DNA from: Neobacillus sp. DY30
Lineage (GTDB): Bacteria > Bacillota > Bacilli > Bacillales > Cytobacillaceae
Direction of reading: 5' to 3'
Assembly (NCBI RefSeq): GCF_030123065.1
Contig: NZ_CP126093.1
Coordinates: 934,001-998,000, forward strand
DNA: 64,000 nucleotides
Position 1 is the first letter of the stretch, and each line of letters starts with the position of its first letter. Shown one piece after another: positions 52,605-61,900 of this stretch. The position numbers and the translations under genes were made by a program. The notes beneath the pieces were generated by a model. The model was not told where the DNA came from and did not search any database. It saw nothing but the letters and a program-made list of their open reading frames with translations.

Positions 52605-52620
52605 TCGTTACACATTCGTA

Positions 52621-52646
52621 AATGGTTGCTGCGGCAACCATTTTTA
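52621..52646 (+). terminator. Terminator of the cellobiose-type PTS operon
   Basis: AATGGTTGC (52621-52629) pairs with GCAACCATT (52634-52642), loop TGCG, then T run. Confidence 0.9.
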
Positions 52647-52654
52647 TTATGGTC

Positions 52655-52721
52655 TTGACACAAATATGAGTTTATGGTTTAAAATTAAATTACATTGGCA
52701 CTCCTATAAGTGGAGTGCTAA
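52655..52721 (+). promoter_or_regulatory. htpG promoter with CIRCE element (HrcA operator)
   Basis: TTGACA at 52655-52660; the -10 is TTTAAA after 17 bases or TAAAAT after 19. At 52695-52721, TTGGCACTC-N9-GAGTGCTAA matches CIRCE (TTAGCACTC-N9-GAGTGCTAA) with a single difference. It lies in the 5' untranslated region near the start of transcription, as CIRCE does upstream of groES and hrcA. Confidence 0.85.
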
Positions 52722-52745
52722 AAAGCATGGAAAGGAGATATCTTT

Positions 52746-54626
52746 ATGGCAAAAAAGCAGTTTAAAGCGGAATCTAAAAGGCTGTTAGAAATGATGATTA
52801 ACTCAATTTATACCCATCGTGAGGTATTTTTGAGAGAGTTAATTTCCAATGCAAGTGATGCGATTGATAAAATCTACTACAAAGCCTTAACTGATGATGC
52901 GTTAAGCTTTGATAAGGACAGTTACTTTATTAAAGTAATACCTGACAAGGAAACGAGAACCTTAAAAATTATCGATACCGGTATTGGTATGACAAAGGAA
53001 GAGCTTGAGAATAACCTTGGTACCATTGCTAAAAGTGGATCTTTAGCTTTTAAAAAGGAAACAGAACTAAAGGATGGCTATGACATTATCGGCCAATTCG
53101 GCGTCGGTTTCTATGCTGCATTTATGGTGGCAGACGTCGTTACTGTAACAAGTAAGGCATTAGGAAGCGAAGAAGCCTACAAGTGGGAATCAGATGGAGC
53201 AGAGGGTTATACGATCGAACCTGCTGAGAAAGATTCAGTTGGAACTGAGATTGTCTTAAAAATCAAGGAAAATACCGAAGATGAGACCTATGATGAGTTT
53301 TTAGAAGAGTACCGTTTAAAGTCGATTATTAAAAAATACTCAGACTTTATCCGTTATCCAATTAAAATGGATGTTACCGGCAGAAGGCCAAAAGAAGGCA
53401 GCGAAAACGAGTTCGAGGACTATGTAGAAGAACAAATTATTAATAGCATGGTTCCAATTTGGAGAAAAAATAAAAGTGAATTAACGGATGAGGATTACGA
53501 GAATTTCTATGCTGAAAAACGATATGGTTTTGATAAGCCGCTAAAACATATCCATATCAGTGTAGATGGAACGATCCGCTATAATGCTATTTTATATATT
53601 CCTGAAAAAATTCCATTTGACTTTTATTCAAAAGAATTTGAAAAGGGACTAGAACTATACTCCAATGGCGTTTTAATTATGGACAAGTGTGCCGACTTGC
53701 TTCCAGACCATTTCAGCTTTGTTAAAGGGATGGTTGATTCTGAGGATCTGTCTCTAAATATTTCAAGAGAAATGCTCCAGCATGACCGTCAACTAAAGCT
53801 TATCTCCAAAAACATCAACAAAAAAATTAAGAGTGAATTGCAAAGCTTGTTAAAAAATGAAAGAGAAAAGTACGAAGAGTTTTATAAATCATTTGGCCGT
53901 CAGTTAAAATATGGGGTTTATAGTGAATTTGGTGCCAATAAAGAAGTATTGCAGGACCTTATCATGTTCTATTCTTCAAAAGAGAAGAAGCTTGTCACCT
54001 TAGATGAATATGTATCAAGAATGCCGGAAGATCAAAAGTATATTTATTACGCTTCTGGTGATTCCATTGAAAGAATCGATAAACTGCCACAGGCAGAGTT
54101 TGTCTCTGAAAAAGGCTATGAGATTCTCTATTTCACTGAGGATATCGATGAATTTGCAATCAAGATGTTAATGACTTACAAGGAGAAAGAATTCAAATCT
54201 ATCTCCAGCGGTGACTTAGGAATAGAAGGAGAAGAAAACAAGAGTGATTCCGAATCAGAAGAGAAGGAATACAAAGAAATCTTTGACTATATGAAAAATA
54301 TTTTAGAGGGTAAAGTCAAGGATGTCCGCGTTTCTAAGCGCTTAAAGTCTCACCCTGTCTGCCTGGCAACCGAAGGTGATATTTCAATTGAAATGGAAAA
54401 AATCCTTGCTGCGATGCCTGATAATCAAAATATTAAAGCAGATAAAGTACTTGAGATTAATAAAAATCATGAAGTATTCCAATCCTTAAAGGCTGCTTTT
54501 GAAAATGATAAAGAAAAGCTCAATCTGTATACAAAGTTATTATACAATCAAGCATTGCTTATAGAAGGTTTGCCTATCCAAGATCCAGTGGAATTTACGA
54601 ATGATATTTGTAAGGTGATGGTATAA
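52746..54626 (+). CDS. htpG: HtpG, Hsp90-family chaperone
   Basis: 626 residues, full length. The ATP-binding GHKL domain shows [43 protein letters not shown] and [16 protein letters not shown]; the middle domain contains [10 protein letters not shown]; the C-terminal dimerisation domain ends in [28 protein letters not shown] precedes the ATG. Cytosolic ATP-dependent chaperone. The CIRCE element upstream places it under HrcA here, whereas in B. subtilis htpG is controlled separately from the HrcA regulon. Confidence 0.97.
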   Translation: MAKKQFKAESKRLLEMMINSIYTHREVFLRELISNASDAIDKIYYKALTDDALSFDKDSYFIKVIPDKETRTLKIIDTGIGMTKEELENNLGTIAKSGSLAFKKETELKDGYDIIGQFGVGFYAAFMVADVVTVTSKALGSEEAYKWESDGAEGYTIEPAEKDSVGTEIVLKIKENTEDETYDEFLEEYRLKSIIKKYSDFIRYPIKMDVTGRRPKEGSENEFEDYVEEQIINSMVPIWRKNKSELTDEDYENFYAEKRYGFDKPLKHIHISVDGTIRYNAILYIPEKIPFDFYSKEFEKGLELYSNGVLIMDKCADLLPDHFSFVKGMVDSEDLSLNISREMLQHDRQLKLISKNINKKIKSELQSLLKNEREKYEEFYKSFGRQLKYGVYSEFGANKEVLQDLIMFYSSKEKKLVTLDEYVSRMPEDQKYIYYASGDSIERIDKLPQAEFVSEKGYEILYFTEDIDEFAIKMLMTYKEKEFKSISSGDLGIEGEENKSDSESEEKEYKEIFDYMKNILEGKVKDVRVSKRLKSHPVCLATEGDISIEMEKILAAMPDNQNIKADKVLEINKNHEVFQSLKAAFENDKEKLNLYTKLLYNQALLIEGLPIQDPVEFTNDICKVMV

Positions 54627-54660
54627 TTTATAGATAATTCTTCACCATTTCTTTTGACAA

Positions 54661-54692
54661 AAAGGAGCAGGCAACAACCTGCTCCTTTCAAA
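54661..54692. terminator. Terminator shared by htpG and the zinc-binding protein gene
   Basis: AAAGGAGCAGG and CCTGCTCCTTT form an 11-pair stem. The T run is better on the minus strand (CTTTTTGTC) than on the plus strand. Confidence 0.8.
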
Positions 54693-54755
54693 TTTGTATT
54701 ACAATGAGAGCCACCACGATTGTGACTGAATTATGGTCCCATTCGTCAAGATGTT

Positions 54756-55790
54756 TTAGTTATTTAAAGCAATCTTGATCGTTTCTAAATTTTTACGCAT
54801 GATAGTGAAGTAATCATCTTTTTGTTCAATGTTTTCTTGTGTTGCTGCTTCTAGATTATGGAGCGTTAGTGATTTTGCACCTATTTCGTTTTGAATTATT
54901 TTTGCCACCTTTGGTGATAAATTTTGTTCAAAAATAACATAATTAATGTTATGTTCCGATGATTCTTCAATAATAGCCTGTAACTCTTTCTGGGAGGGTT
55001 CTTGCGTTGGAGATAAGCCTGCAATCGAAATCAGTTCAATGCCATAACGCTTTTCCCAATAACCGTAGGCAGCATGTGCAACTAATAAATATTTCGTCTT
55101 TGAAGCATCAATGGATGTCTGAAATTCTTGATCAAGCTGTTCTAACTCGCTTTTTAGATTATTAAAATTGGTTTCAAACTCAGCTTTGTGTCCGGGCATG
55201 ATTTCGCTTAACGAGTTTTTTATATTTTCGGCAAGATCAATCGCAAGAACTGGATCTAACCATACGTGGGGATCTAAATCGCCATGATTATGTTCATCTT
55301 CTGCATGTTCATGAGATTCCGCCTCACCTTCAGAATGTCCCTCTTCACCTTCATGGTGTTCGCTTTCGGAATGCGTTTCTTCACCTTCATGTTGATGCTC
55401 ATCAGAACTAGGAATGAGTTCAATTCCTTCTCCAGCTTTTAAAATTTGAACATCTTCTTTTTGTAATGTTTCAGCTGCTTTATCTGCAAACCCTTCAATG
55501 CCAACTCCTGTATAGATGAATAAATCAGAATCTGCTAGATTAATCATGTCTTTTGTCGTAGGTTCATAGGAATGAGCATCCACATTTGGCGGGTAAATAC
55601 TTTGAACTTCGACAAACTCACCGCCGATTTTTTTTGTGAAATCCTCCAGTGGATAAATCGTTGTATAAACCGTTAATGTTTCTTTCTCATTCTTGTCTGT
55701 ATTCTCACTCACCGTTTCTGTTTTCCCACATCCAGATAGTATAAGACTGAACGTCAGAATCGAAGTGGAGACTAAATGCTTCATTTTCAT
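54756..55790 (-). CDS. Zinc-binding lipoprotein of a high-affinity zinc ABC importer (ZnuA/AdcA type)
   Basis: 344 residues with lipobox LILSGC (lipid Cys21). A cluster-9 binding protein: TVYTTIYPLEDFTKKIGG, SYEPTTKDM, the metal-binding His in DPHVWLDP, and LVAHAAYGYWEKRYG. Between the first lobes a His/Glu-rich loop of about 45 residues (EHQHEGEETHSESEHHEGEE and more) is the zinc-scavenging loop typical of ZnuA. No permease or ATPase gene is adjacent; znuBC-type genes must be elsewhere. Zur box at 55821-55841 just upstream supports zinc-starvation control. Confidence 0.94.
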   Translation of the reverse strand: MKMKHLVSTSILTFSLILSGCGKTETVSENTDKNEKETLTVYTTIYPLEDFTKKIGGEFVEVQSIYPPNVDAHSYEPTTKDMINLADSDLFIYTGVGIEGFADKAAETLQKEDVQILKAGEGIELIPSSDEHQHEGEETHSESEHHEGEEGHSEGEAESHEHAEDEHNHGDLDPHVWLDPVLAIDLAENIKNSLSEIMPGHKAEFETNFNNLKSELEQLDQEFQTSIDASKTKYLLVAHAAYGYWEKRYGIELISIAGLSPTQEPSQKELQAIIEESSEHNINYVIFEQNLSPKVAKIIQNEIGAKSLTLHNLEAATQENIEQKDDYFTIMRKNLETIKIALNN

Positions 55791-55820
55791 TTTTATTACT
55801 CCAATCTGTTATTTTTTTGA

Positions 55821-55841
55821 AAATCGTAATTATTTCGTTTT
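55821..55841 (-). promoter_or_regulatory. Zur box upstream of the zinc-binding protein gene
   Basis: AAATCGTAATTATTTCGTTTT matches the Bacillus Zur consensus AAATCGTAATnATTACGATTT at 18 of the 20 defined positions. A second dyad, ATACGATTCGTAT, lies at 55876-55888 in the same region and may be another site. The remainder of the gap to 56071 shows nothing else. Confidence 0.75.
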
Positions 55842-56071
55842 AAATTCCATATTATCTCATGTGCTTTAAATGAAAATACGATTCGTATATTTAGCTAATC
55901 GAAATCGTTACGTTTTACATTCTAGAACATCTCTATGATTTTGTAAATGAAATTATGAATCTTTTATTTTGGGAATTCAAATGATGGAAGAATTCCTTCC
56001 TATGGGAGAAAAAGGGGATGAGCCTGTTTTTTTTTAAAACTTGCATTTAAGAAAAAGATTTATTATGATGT

Positions 56072-56092
56072 TAACCGTAACTATTACGATTT
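56072..56092 (+). promoter_or_regulatory. Zur box 1 upstream of the ZinU/YciC gene
   Basis: TAACCGTAACTATTACGATTT differs from the Zur consensus at three positions; the right half ATTACGATTT is perfect. Confidence 0.75.
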
Positions 56093-56146
56093 AGTTCAAT
56101 CTATTTAATTACCATTATGCTACGCTTAAAGGGAGAGGTATAGAAG

Positions 56147-56185
56147 ATGAGAATAAATAGATTAAGTCTACTCTTTAAATCGTAA
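56147..56185 (+). CDS. Possible 12-codon leader ORF upstream of the ZinU/YciC gene
   Basis: ATG at 56147 follows GGGAGAGG; the frame encodes MRINRLSLLFKS and stops at 56185 within Zur box 2. It may be a leader peptide, or the stump of an older gene start. No other evidence for expression. Confidence 0.25.
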   Translation: MRINRLSLLFKS

Positions 56186-56197
56186 TGATTTTGATTT
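56177..56197 (+). promoter_or_regulatory. Zur box 2 upstream of the ZinU/YciC gene
   Basis: AAATCGTAATGATTTTGATTT matches the consensus except at two positions. It ends eight bases before the ribosome-binding site of the gene, so it lies downstream of the probable promoter. Confidence 0.72.
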
Positions 56198-56216
56198 ATA
56201 AAATGAGGTGAAGAAA

Positions 56217-57404
56217 TTGGCTAAAAAAATCCCAGTTACTGTGCTCAGTGGTTATTTAGGTTCAGGGAAAACAACGTTATTAAATCATGTTTTAACCAAT
56301 CGTGAGAATAAAAAGATTGCTGTTATTGTAAATGATATGAGTGAAGTCAATATTGATGCAGCCATGATTAAACAAGGTGGTTTCTCTCGGACGGATGAAA
56401 AAATGGTAGAACTTCAAAACGGATGTATATGCTGCACTTTAAGAGAAGACTTGATGATTGAAGTGGAAAGGCTGGTTCGGGCAGGGGATATTGACTATAT
56501 CTTAATTGAATCATCAGGGATTTCGGAGCCTGTTCCTGTTGCTCAAACCTTTACATATGTTGATGAAAGTTTGGGAATCAACTTATCTGATTATTGCAGG
56601 CTTGATACCATGGTGACAGTGGTTGATGCAAATCGATTTTGGCATGATTTTTCATCTGGAGAAAGTCTTCTTGACCGGAAGCAAGGTACAGACGAGTCGG
56701 ACACTCGTGAAGTGGTGGATTTATTAATAGATCAAATTGAATTTGCAAATGTGTTGGTCTTAAATAAAATCGATTTAGTTGATCAAGAGAGTGTAAGGGA
56801 ACTAAAGGCAGTCCTCCAAAAACTAAATCCAGATGCCAAAATAATTGAAAGTGCTCATTCACGAGTCCCATTAAATGAAATCTTAGATACCCATTTATTT
56901 GATTTTGAAGAGGCAAGTCAAGGGGCAGGATGGATCAAGGAATTAACGGAAGAACATACTCCAGAAACAGAAGAATATGGGATTTCATCCTTCGTCTATC
57001 GTAGGAAAAAACCATTTCATCCCGAAAGATGGATGCAATGGTTAGAGAATTGGCCAATAGATGTCGTTCGGGCCAAAGGATTCTTTTGGCTGCCAACCCG
57101 AAATGATATGACAGGGTTGTTGTCACAAGCTGGACCTTCCATCATGCTTCAGGGAGCTGGTGAATGGCTCGCGGCTTATCCTGAACAGGAAAGAAATCAA
57201 ATACTGAAGGAAGAACCAGACCTATTGGAAAATTGGGATGAAGAATTCGGCGACCGGATGACAGAGCTTGTTCTAATCGGTGTAGATATGGATCGCGAGG
57301 AAATTGAAATCTCATTAGATAAATGTTTATTAACAGATGATGAAATGAAAATGGAGTGGAAAGCATTTAGCGATCCGCTTCCAGCGTTTACAGTCACAGC
57401 ATAA
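56217..57404 (+). CDS. COG0523 zinc metallochaperone GTPase (YciC/ZinU)
   Basis: 395 residues from a TTG at 56217 that follows GAGGTG; the GTG at 56208 lies inside that site. G3E-family GTPase: Walker [14 protein letters not shown], the metal-binding CICC motif in [43 protein letters not shown], and a C-terminal CobW-C domain with [10 protein letters not shown]. Nearly every block matches B. subtilis YciC (ZinU), a Zur-repressed protein that delivers scarce zinc to client enzymes. L33 follows 27 bases later in the same operon. Confidence 0.94.
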   Translation: MAKKIPVTVLSGYLGSGKTTLLNHVLTNRENKKIAVIVNDMSEVNIDAAMIKQGGFSRTDEKMVELQNGCICCTLREDLMIEVERLVRAGDIDYILIESSGISEPVPVAQTFTYVDESLGINLSDYCRLDTMVTVVDANRFWHDFSSGESLLDRKQGTDESDTREVVDLLIDQIEFANVLVLNKIDLVDQESVRELKAVLQKLNPDAKIIESAHSRVPLNEILDTHLFDFEEASQGAGWIKELTEEHTPETEEYGISSFVYRRKKPFHPERWMQWLENWPIDVVRAKGFFWLPTRNDMTGLLSQAGPSIMLQGAGEWLAAYPEQERNQILKEEPDLLENWDEEFGDRMTELVLIGVDMDREEIEISLDKCLLTDDEMKMEWKAFSDPLPAFTVTA

Positions 57405-57431
57405 AGAAAACGATACTAGGAGGAAATCAAT

Positions 57432-57581
57432 ATGAGAGTAAAAATTACGTTAGCATGTACAGAAACAGGAGACCGCAATTACATTACTACTAAGAACAAA
57501 CGAAACAATCCAGACCGTATAGAATTAATGAAATACTCGCCAAGGTTAAAAAGACGTACATTACACCGAGAAACAAAATAA
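57432..57581 (+). CDS. rpmG: 50S ribosomal protein L33, zinc-independent (C-minus) paralogue
   Basis: 49 residues after AGGAGG-like AGGAAATC. The sequence [20 protein letters not shown] and the basic tail RRTLHRETK are L33. The two CxxC zinc pairs of the C-plus form are missing: a single Cys9 remains and the second pair position reads [10 protein letters not shown]. Such copies replace the zinc protein in ribosomes under zinc shortage. Cotranscription with the ZinU gene behind two Zur boxes fits. Confidence 0.95.
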   Translation: MRVKITLACTETGDRNYITTKNKRNNPDRIELMKYSPRLKRRTLHRETK

Positions 57582-57604
57582 TTATTACTCGAAATATTAC
57601 GTAA

Positions 57605-57632
57605 GAGCTCCTTATATTTGAGGGGCTCTCAT
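57605..57632 (+). terminator. Terminator of the zinU-rpmG operon
   Basis: GAGCTCCT-tatatttg-AGGGGCTC, eight pairs with one G-T, followed by a T-rich stretch. Confidence 0.72.
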
Positions 57633-57696
57633 TTAATAAACCTATGAACTAATAGACATAAAATTTACTGTATTTTCACAAAAAAGGGGCTTCATT

Positions 57697-59295
57697 ATGA
57701 TAACAATAAATAAAAATACCGGGCGCTGTTACGTCAGTATTAAAAGTTTCCATAAATACATAAATAATCGCTTTCTTAAAATTAGTATCTTTTTGATATG
57801 TGTCAGCTTGTTAAGTGCTTGTGCACAATCCTCGCAAAGCAATGATAAGGAAAAAGCAGATGATAGGCACATTAGTTTTCTTTATAATTTTTCCACTAAT
57901 TCTTTAGATCCCCATGTTGATTCAAGTTATGTCCCATTAAGGGCCGGAATAACTGAAACGTTAGTCCGACTAGATGAAGAAAACTTAACCGTTGCACCAT
58001 GGCTGGCTGAAAGCTGGGAAGGTATGGATGGGCAACATTGGACGATTAAACTTCGTGGAGATGTTACGTTCCAAAATGGAAATAAAATGGATGCTAAAGC
58101 AGTGAAAGCTTCTCTTGAACGAGCACTGAAAGAGAGTGTTGCTGTTCAAAATGCACTCAAAATCGATAAAATTGAAGCAGATGGCTATACATTGCACATT
58201 TCGACGACACAACCTTTTCCAGAATTTGTTTCTGAATTAGTTAACCCAAATGTTTCAATCATTGACGTAACTGAACAGGATATTGTCAATAAGCCGGTCG
58301 GTACAGGACCTTTTGCATTGAAGTCATTCACACCGGGAAGCAAGCTTGAGCTTGAACGCTATGCTGATTACTGGGATGGTGCTTCAAATCTTGATTCAGT
58401 GACATTTGCGTTTAATGAGGATGCCAATGCTCGCACGCTTGCACTGAAGTCTGGGCAAGTTGATATTGTTTATCGTCCAGAGGTAGAAAGCCTGGAAGCA
58501 TTACGAGCACAAGATGGGATTAAAGTTGAGTCAACAGCGACCTTCCGTGTACATCAAATGACGATGAACATGGAGCGAAAAAGTTTGCAGGATGTCAATG
58601 TACGTCGTGCCGTTAACGCAATGATCGACCGTCAGAAGATTGTTGACAAGATTCTTTTGGGGTATGCTGAACCTGCCGTTGGTCCGTTTTTACCATCACT
58701 GCCGTTTGCCCCATCTTATGAAGAGACTGAAACAGGATTGGAAATAGCTGAAAAGCACTTGAAGGAAGCAGGTTATTCACTTGAAGATGGGAAAATGCAA
58801 AAGGATGGAGAACCTCTTAAATTTACCCTTTTAACCTATAGCGCAAGAGCTGACTTGCCATTAATTGCCCAAGTTTTCCAATCGGACGCTAAACGGATCG
58901 GAATTGATGTCGAAATTCGTCAAATAGATGGCCCTGAGGAATATATGGCTTCAAATCGTGAATGGGATTTGGCTACGTATAGTAATTTAACAGCCCCGCG
59001 TGGAGATGCAGGCTATTATTTAAACGCTACCTATCACCCGACTGGTGCTCTTAACTTTAGCGGTGCCCATGAGCCTGAACTAACTGCAATTATTGACAAG
59101 CTTAATCAAACTGTCAGTCAAGAAGAAAGGGCTGTCCTTGCAGAGCAGGCAGCGGATTTTGTCCATGACCATGTAATTAATTCATTTGTGTTACATCCAT
59201 CCACGATTGTTGCGTATAACGAAAATAAAGTTAAAAACTGGCTTACAACGCGAAGTGAATATTACATGATTACAAATGTCTTGGATGTGAAGTAA
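57697..59295 (+). CDS. Nickel/oligopeptide-type ABC substrate-binding lipoprotein
   Basis: 532 residues; an unusually long basic N-region precedes the lipobox LLSAC (lipid Cys42). Family-5 binding protein of the NikA branch: NSLDPHVDSSYVPLRAGITETLV, APWLAESWEG, GTGPFALKSFTPGSKLELERYADYWDG, NVRRAVNAMIDRQKIV. NikA-type proteins bind nickel-histidine, metallophore complexes or peptides. First gene of a five-gene operon, directly downstream of the zinc-starvation genes but after a terminator; no Zur box was found in the 64-base gap, so zinc control is not shown. Confidence 0.9.
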   Translation: MITINKNTGRCYVSIKSFHKYINNRFLKISIFLICVSLLSACAQSSQSNDKEKADDRHISFLYNFSTNSLDPHVDSSYVPLRAGITETLVRLDEENLTVAPWLAESWEGMDGQHWTIKLRGDVTFQNGNKMDAKAVKASLERALKESVAVQNALKIDKIEADGYTLHISTTQPFPEFVSELVNPNVSIIDVTEQDIVNKPVGTGPFALKSFTPGSKLELERYADYWDGASNLDSVTFAFNEDANARTLALKSGQVDIVYRPEVESLEALRAQDGIKVESTATFRVHQMTMNMERKSLQDVNVRRAVNAMIDRQKIVDKILLGYAEPAVGPFLPSLPFAPSYEETETGLEIAEKHLKEAGYSLEDGKMQKDGEPLKFTLLTYSARADLPLIAQVFQSDAKRIGIDVEIRQIDGPEEYMASNREWDLATYSNLTAPRGDAGYYLNATYHPTGALNFSGAHEPELTAIIDKLNQTVSQEERAVLAEQAADFVHDHVINSFVLHPSTIVAYNENKVKNWLTTRSEYYMITNVLDVK

Positions 59296-60240
59296 ATGGT
59301 TCAAATTCTTACTCGGAAGTTTTTTGAAGTTTTATTTTTTATGCTATTTATAACATTTGTTAGCTTCTTGTTTGTTCGGCTTGCACCCGGCGATCCTGTT
59401 TTGACCATATTGAATGTTGATGAGCTATCAGTAAGTCAGGAGCAAGTAGAGGAATTAAGAGAAGAGATGGGGTTCAATAAACCATTGCTCGTTCAATACG
59501 GGCTTTGGTTGTTTAAATTTATACAACTTGATTTTGGAGAGTCCTATGCCACAGGACAACCTGTAATGGATATGATTATAATCGGATTGCCTGCCACAAT
59601 TGAATTGACGATTGGTTCGTTAATTGTCATGCTGATCGTCTCTGTTCCATTAGGTTCGCTTGCAGCTCTTTATCGAAATAGCTGGATTGATCAAGTGAGT
59701 AGATTTCTTTCTATCCTTGGCGCAGCTGTTCCAAGTTTTTGGCTTGGCCTTATTTTTATTGACCTTTTTGGTGTGCGCCTTAACTGGCTTCCTACAATGG
59801 GGAGAGATGGATTCATCTCTTTAATTTTACCTTCATTGACACTAGGGTTGGCCATTTCAAGCGTTTACGTTCGGTTGCTTCGTTCCAGTTTATTGGATTC
59901 ACTTAGTCAGGAATTTATCCGTGCAGCCAGAACACGTGGGTTATCAGAACGGCGAATTTTTTTTGTCCATGCATTTAGACACAGCCTTCCTCCTGTTATT
60001 ACCGTATTTGGAGTCAGCTTAGGAAGCTTGATAGGCGGGGTCGTAGTGATTGAAGTTTTATTTGCGTACCCAGGAATAGGGAAGCTTGTCGTTGATGCAA
60101 TACGGCAACGTGATTATCCACTTATACAAGGATATATTTTAATCATGGCCATTATTGTTTTTATTGTAAATACTTGTGTGGATTTATCTTACCGTTATTT
60201 AAATCCTGAAATGAAACTAAAAGAAAGGAGGACCAATTGA
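59296..60240 (+). CDS. ABC permease, NikB/OppB type
   Basis: 314 residues, ATG immediately after the stop codon of the binding protein. Six membrane segments, VRLAPGDPVLTIL near the N-terminus, and the permease loop EFIRAARTRGLSERRIFFVHAFRHSLPPVITVFG. Forms the channel with the next gene product. Confidence 0.93.
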   Translation: MVQILTRKFFEVLFFMLFITFVSFLFVRLAPGDPVLTILNVDELSVSQEQVEELREEMGFNKPLLVQYGLWLFKFIQLDFGESYATGQPVMDMIIIGLPATIELTIGSLIVMLIVSVPLGSLAALYRNSWIDQVSRFLSILGAAVPSFWLGLIFIDLFGVRLNWLPTMGRDGFISLILPSLTLGLAISSVYVRLLRSSLLDSLSQEFIRAARTRGLSERRIFFVHAFRHSLPPVITVFGVSLGSLIGGVVVIEVLFAYPGIGKLVVDAIRQRDYPLIQGYILIMAIIVFIVNTCVDLSYRYLNPEMKLKERRTN

Positions 60241-61088
60241 TGAAAGGGTTGTCTATACGTTTGCTGAAGGTAAAAAAGTACAGTTGGCAAAGAATGATGG
60301 TTTTGATTTGTATGGTCTTTGTTTTGGTAGCTGCCATCTATGCTTTTTTTTATTTACGTCATGATCCAACTCTAACAAATTTGGATGGAAGACTTCAGGG
60401 GGCGAGCCTTCGGCATCCACTTGGAACAGATCAACTTGGTCGAGATGTACTAACCAGGCTTTTACTGGGCGGTCAGCAAACCATTGGATATAGTTTGCTA
60501 GCAATGATTGTTGCTCTTATCATTGGAATCCCCATTGGTCTAATTTCTGGATATAAACGCGGATTAGTTGATCGGGTATTTATGCGAATGGCGGATGGCT
60601 TTTTAGCATTCCCCGATACGATTGTGGCAATTGTTTTAAGTGGTTTACTTGGACCGGGCATTGGCAACCTTGTGCTTGCTATCGTCTTGGTCAAATGGGT
60701 TAGTTATGCTCGGCTTGTTAGGAGCACCGTTTTATCAGAATCTCAAAAAGATTATGTACTGATTGCCCGCACAAATGGACTCTCTCCTAGTAAAATCATG
60801 CGTAAACATCTATTTCCTCATATTATAGGGCATGTTCTTGTACTAGCTAGTCTTGATCTTGGCAAAATTATTTTGCTTATTTCTGCCTTTTCATACATTG
60901 GCCTTGGGGCGCAGCCCCCCATTCCTGAATGGGGAGCGATGCTAAACGACTCACGTCCATATTTTCAGTCAAGACCGGAATTAATGGTATATCCTGGTTT
61001 AGCCATTGTGGTCGTTGTACTACTAACCAATATGCTGGGTGACTATTTACGGGACTATTTTGATGTGAAGAAAGAGGTGCGGCAATGA
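60237..61088 (+). CDS. ABC permease, NikC/OppC type
   Basis: 283 residues, ATGA overlap with the preceding gene. N-terminal helix followed by HPLGTDQLGRDVLTRLLLGGQQT, the typical OppC/NikC entry, five further helices, and the EAA-type loop DYVLIARTNGLSPSKIMRKHLFPHI. Partner of the 59296 permease. Confidence 0.93.
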   Translation: MMKGLSIRLLKVKKYSWQRMMVLICMVFVLVAAIYAFFYLRHDPTLTNLDGRLQGASLRHPLGTDQLGRDVLTRLLLGGQQTIGYSLLAMIVALIIGIPIGLISGYKRGLVDRVFMRMADGFLAFPDTIVAIVLSGLLGPGIGNLVLAIVLVKWVSYARLVRSTVLSESQKDYVLIARTNGLSPSKIMRKHLFPHIIGHVLVLASLDLGKIILLISAFSYIGLGAQPPIPEWGAMLNDSRPYFQSRPELMVYPGLAIVVVVLLTNMLGDYLRDYFDVKKEVRQ

Positions 61089-61900
61089 TTTTATCGATTG
61101 AGCAAGTAACGATTAGCAGTCGAGAAAAGAAAATAGTTGATAACGTGTCACTCTCTATTGGTGAAGGAGAGTGGTATGCACTTGTTGGACAAAGTGGGAG
61201 TGGTAAAACTTTACTTTCACAGGCAATTGGACGATTGCTTTCACCAAACTTACAAGTTGAGGGAAAAATTTTTCTTAATGAAGAGGATTTGTTGTCGTTA
61301 TCACCAAAACAAATGAGGACAATTCGTGGCCGAAAATTGTCTTATATTTTTCAAGATTATCAGGGCTCATTTACACCCTTTAGAACAATAGGCCAGCACT
61401 TTGAAGAATACCAGAAAAGCCACGGTATCCTTGATTCCAAAACTCGGAAGGTAAAATCAATGGATGCACTTGACTCAGTAGGGTTAGATGAAGCTCTGTA
61501 TAATAGGTACCCATTTCAGCTAAGTGGGGGGCAACTTCAACGAGTTTCGATTGCGATGGCATTATTGATGTCACCGGATATATTAATTGCGGATGAGGTA
61601 ACTACAGCACTTGATAGTGTTTCTGGACATAAAGTCTTAGAATTACTTGCAAGGAGACAAAAGGAAACTGGCTGTGCGATTTTATTCATTACCCATGATT
61701 GGCGCCATGTCAGACGATATGCGACCCGCATAGCTGTTATGAAAGAAGGAGAAATCGTTGAATCAGGAGGGAAGCATCGTATACTTGACCATCCACAACA
61801 TAAATATACAAAGCAGTTAATCGAAGCTGCTCCAACACTCGGACAAGGTCTTCCATCGGGATTACAGGAGGTTGAAAAGTATGAACCTGCTTACCGTTAA
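61085..61900 (+). CDS. ABC ATPase, NikD/OppD type
   Basis: 271 residues, ATGA overlap. Walker A GQSGSGKT, the Q-loop FQDYQGSFTP, signature LSGGQLQRVSIAMAL, Walker B ILIADEVTTALD, and switch His in FITHDWRHV. Most relatives carry a C-terminal Cys-rich or proline-rich tail; here it is short. Works as heterodimer with the next ATPase. Confidence 0.94.
   Translation: MILSIEQVTISSREKKIVDNVSLSIGEGEWYALVGQSGSGKTLLSQAIGRLLSPNLQVEGKIFLNEEDLLSLSPKQMRTIRGRKLSYIFQDYQGSFTPFRTIGQHFEEYQKSHGILDSKTRKVKSMDALDSVGLDEALYNRYPFQLSGGQLQRVSIAMALLMSPDILIADEVTTALDSVSGHKVLELLARRQKETGCAILFITHDWRHVRRYATRIAVMKEGEIVESGGKHRILDHPQHKYTKQLIEAAPTLGQGLPSGLQEVEKYEPAYR

Noticed and set aside
54709..54735. GATTGTGACTG sequence resembling a RAT
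   Set aside because: Only the first half of the motif is present; the GCAGGCAAnACC half and an overlapping terminator are missing, and the gene downstream on this strand is too far away.
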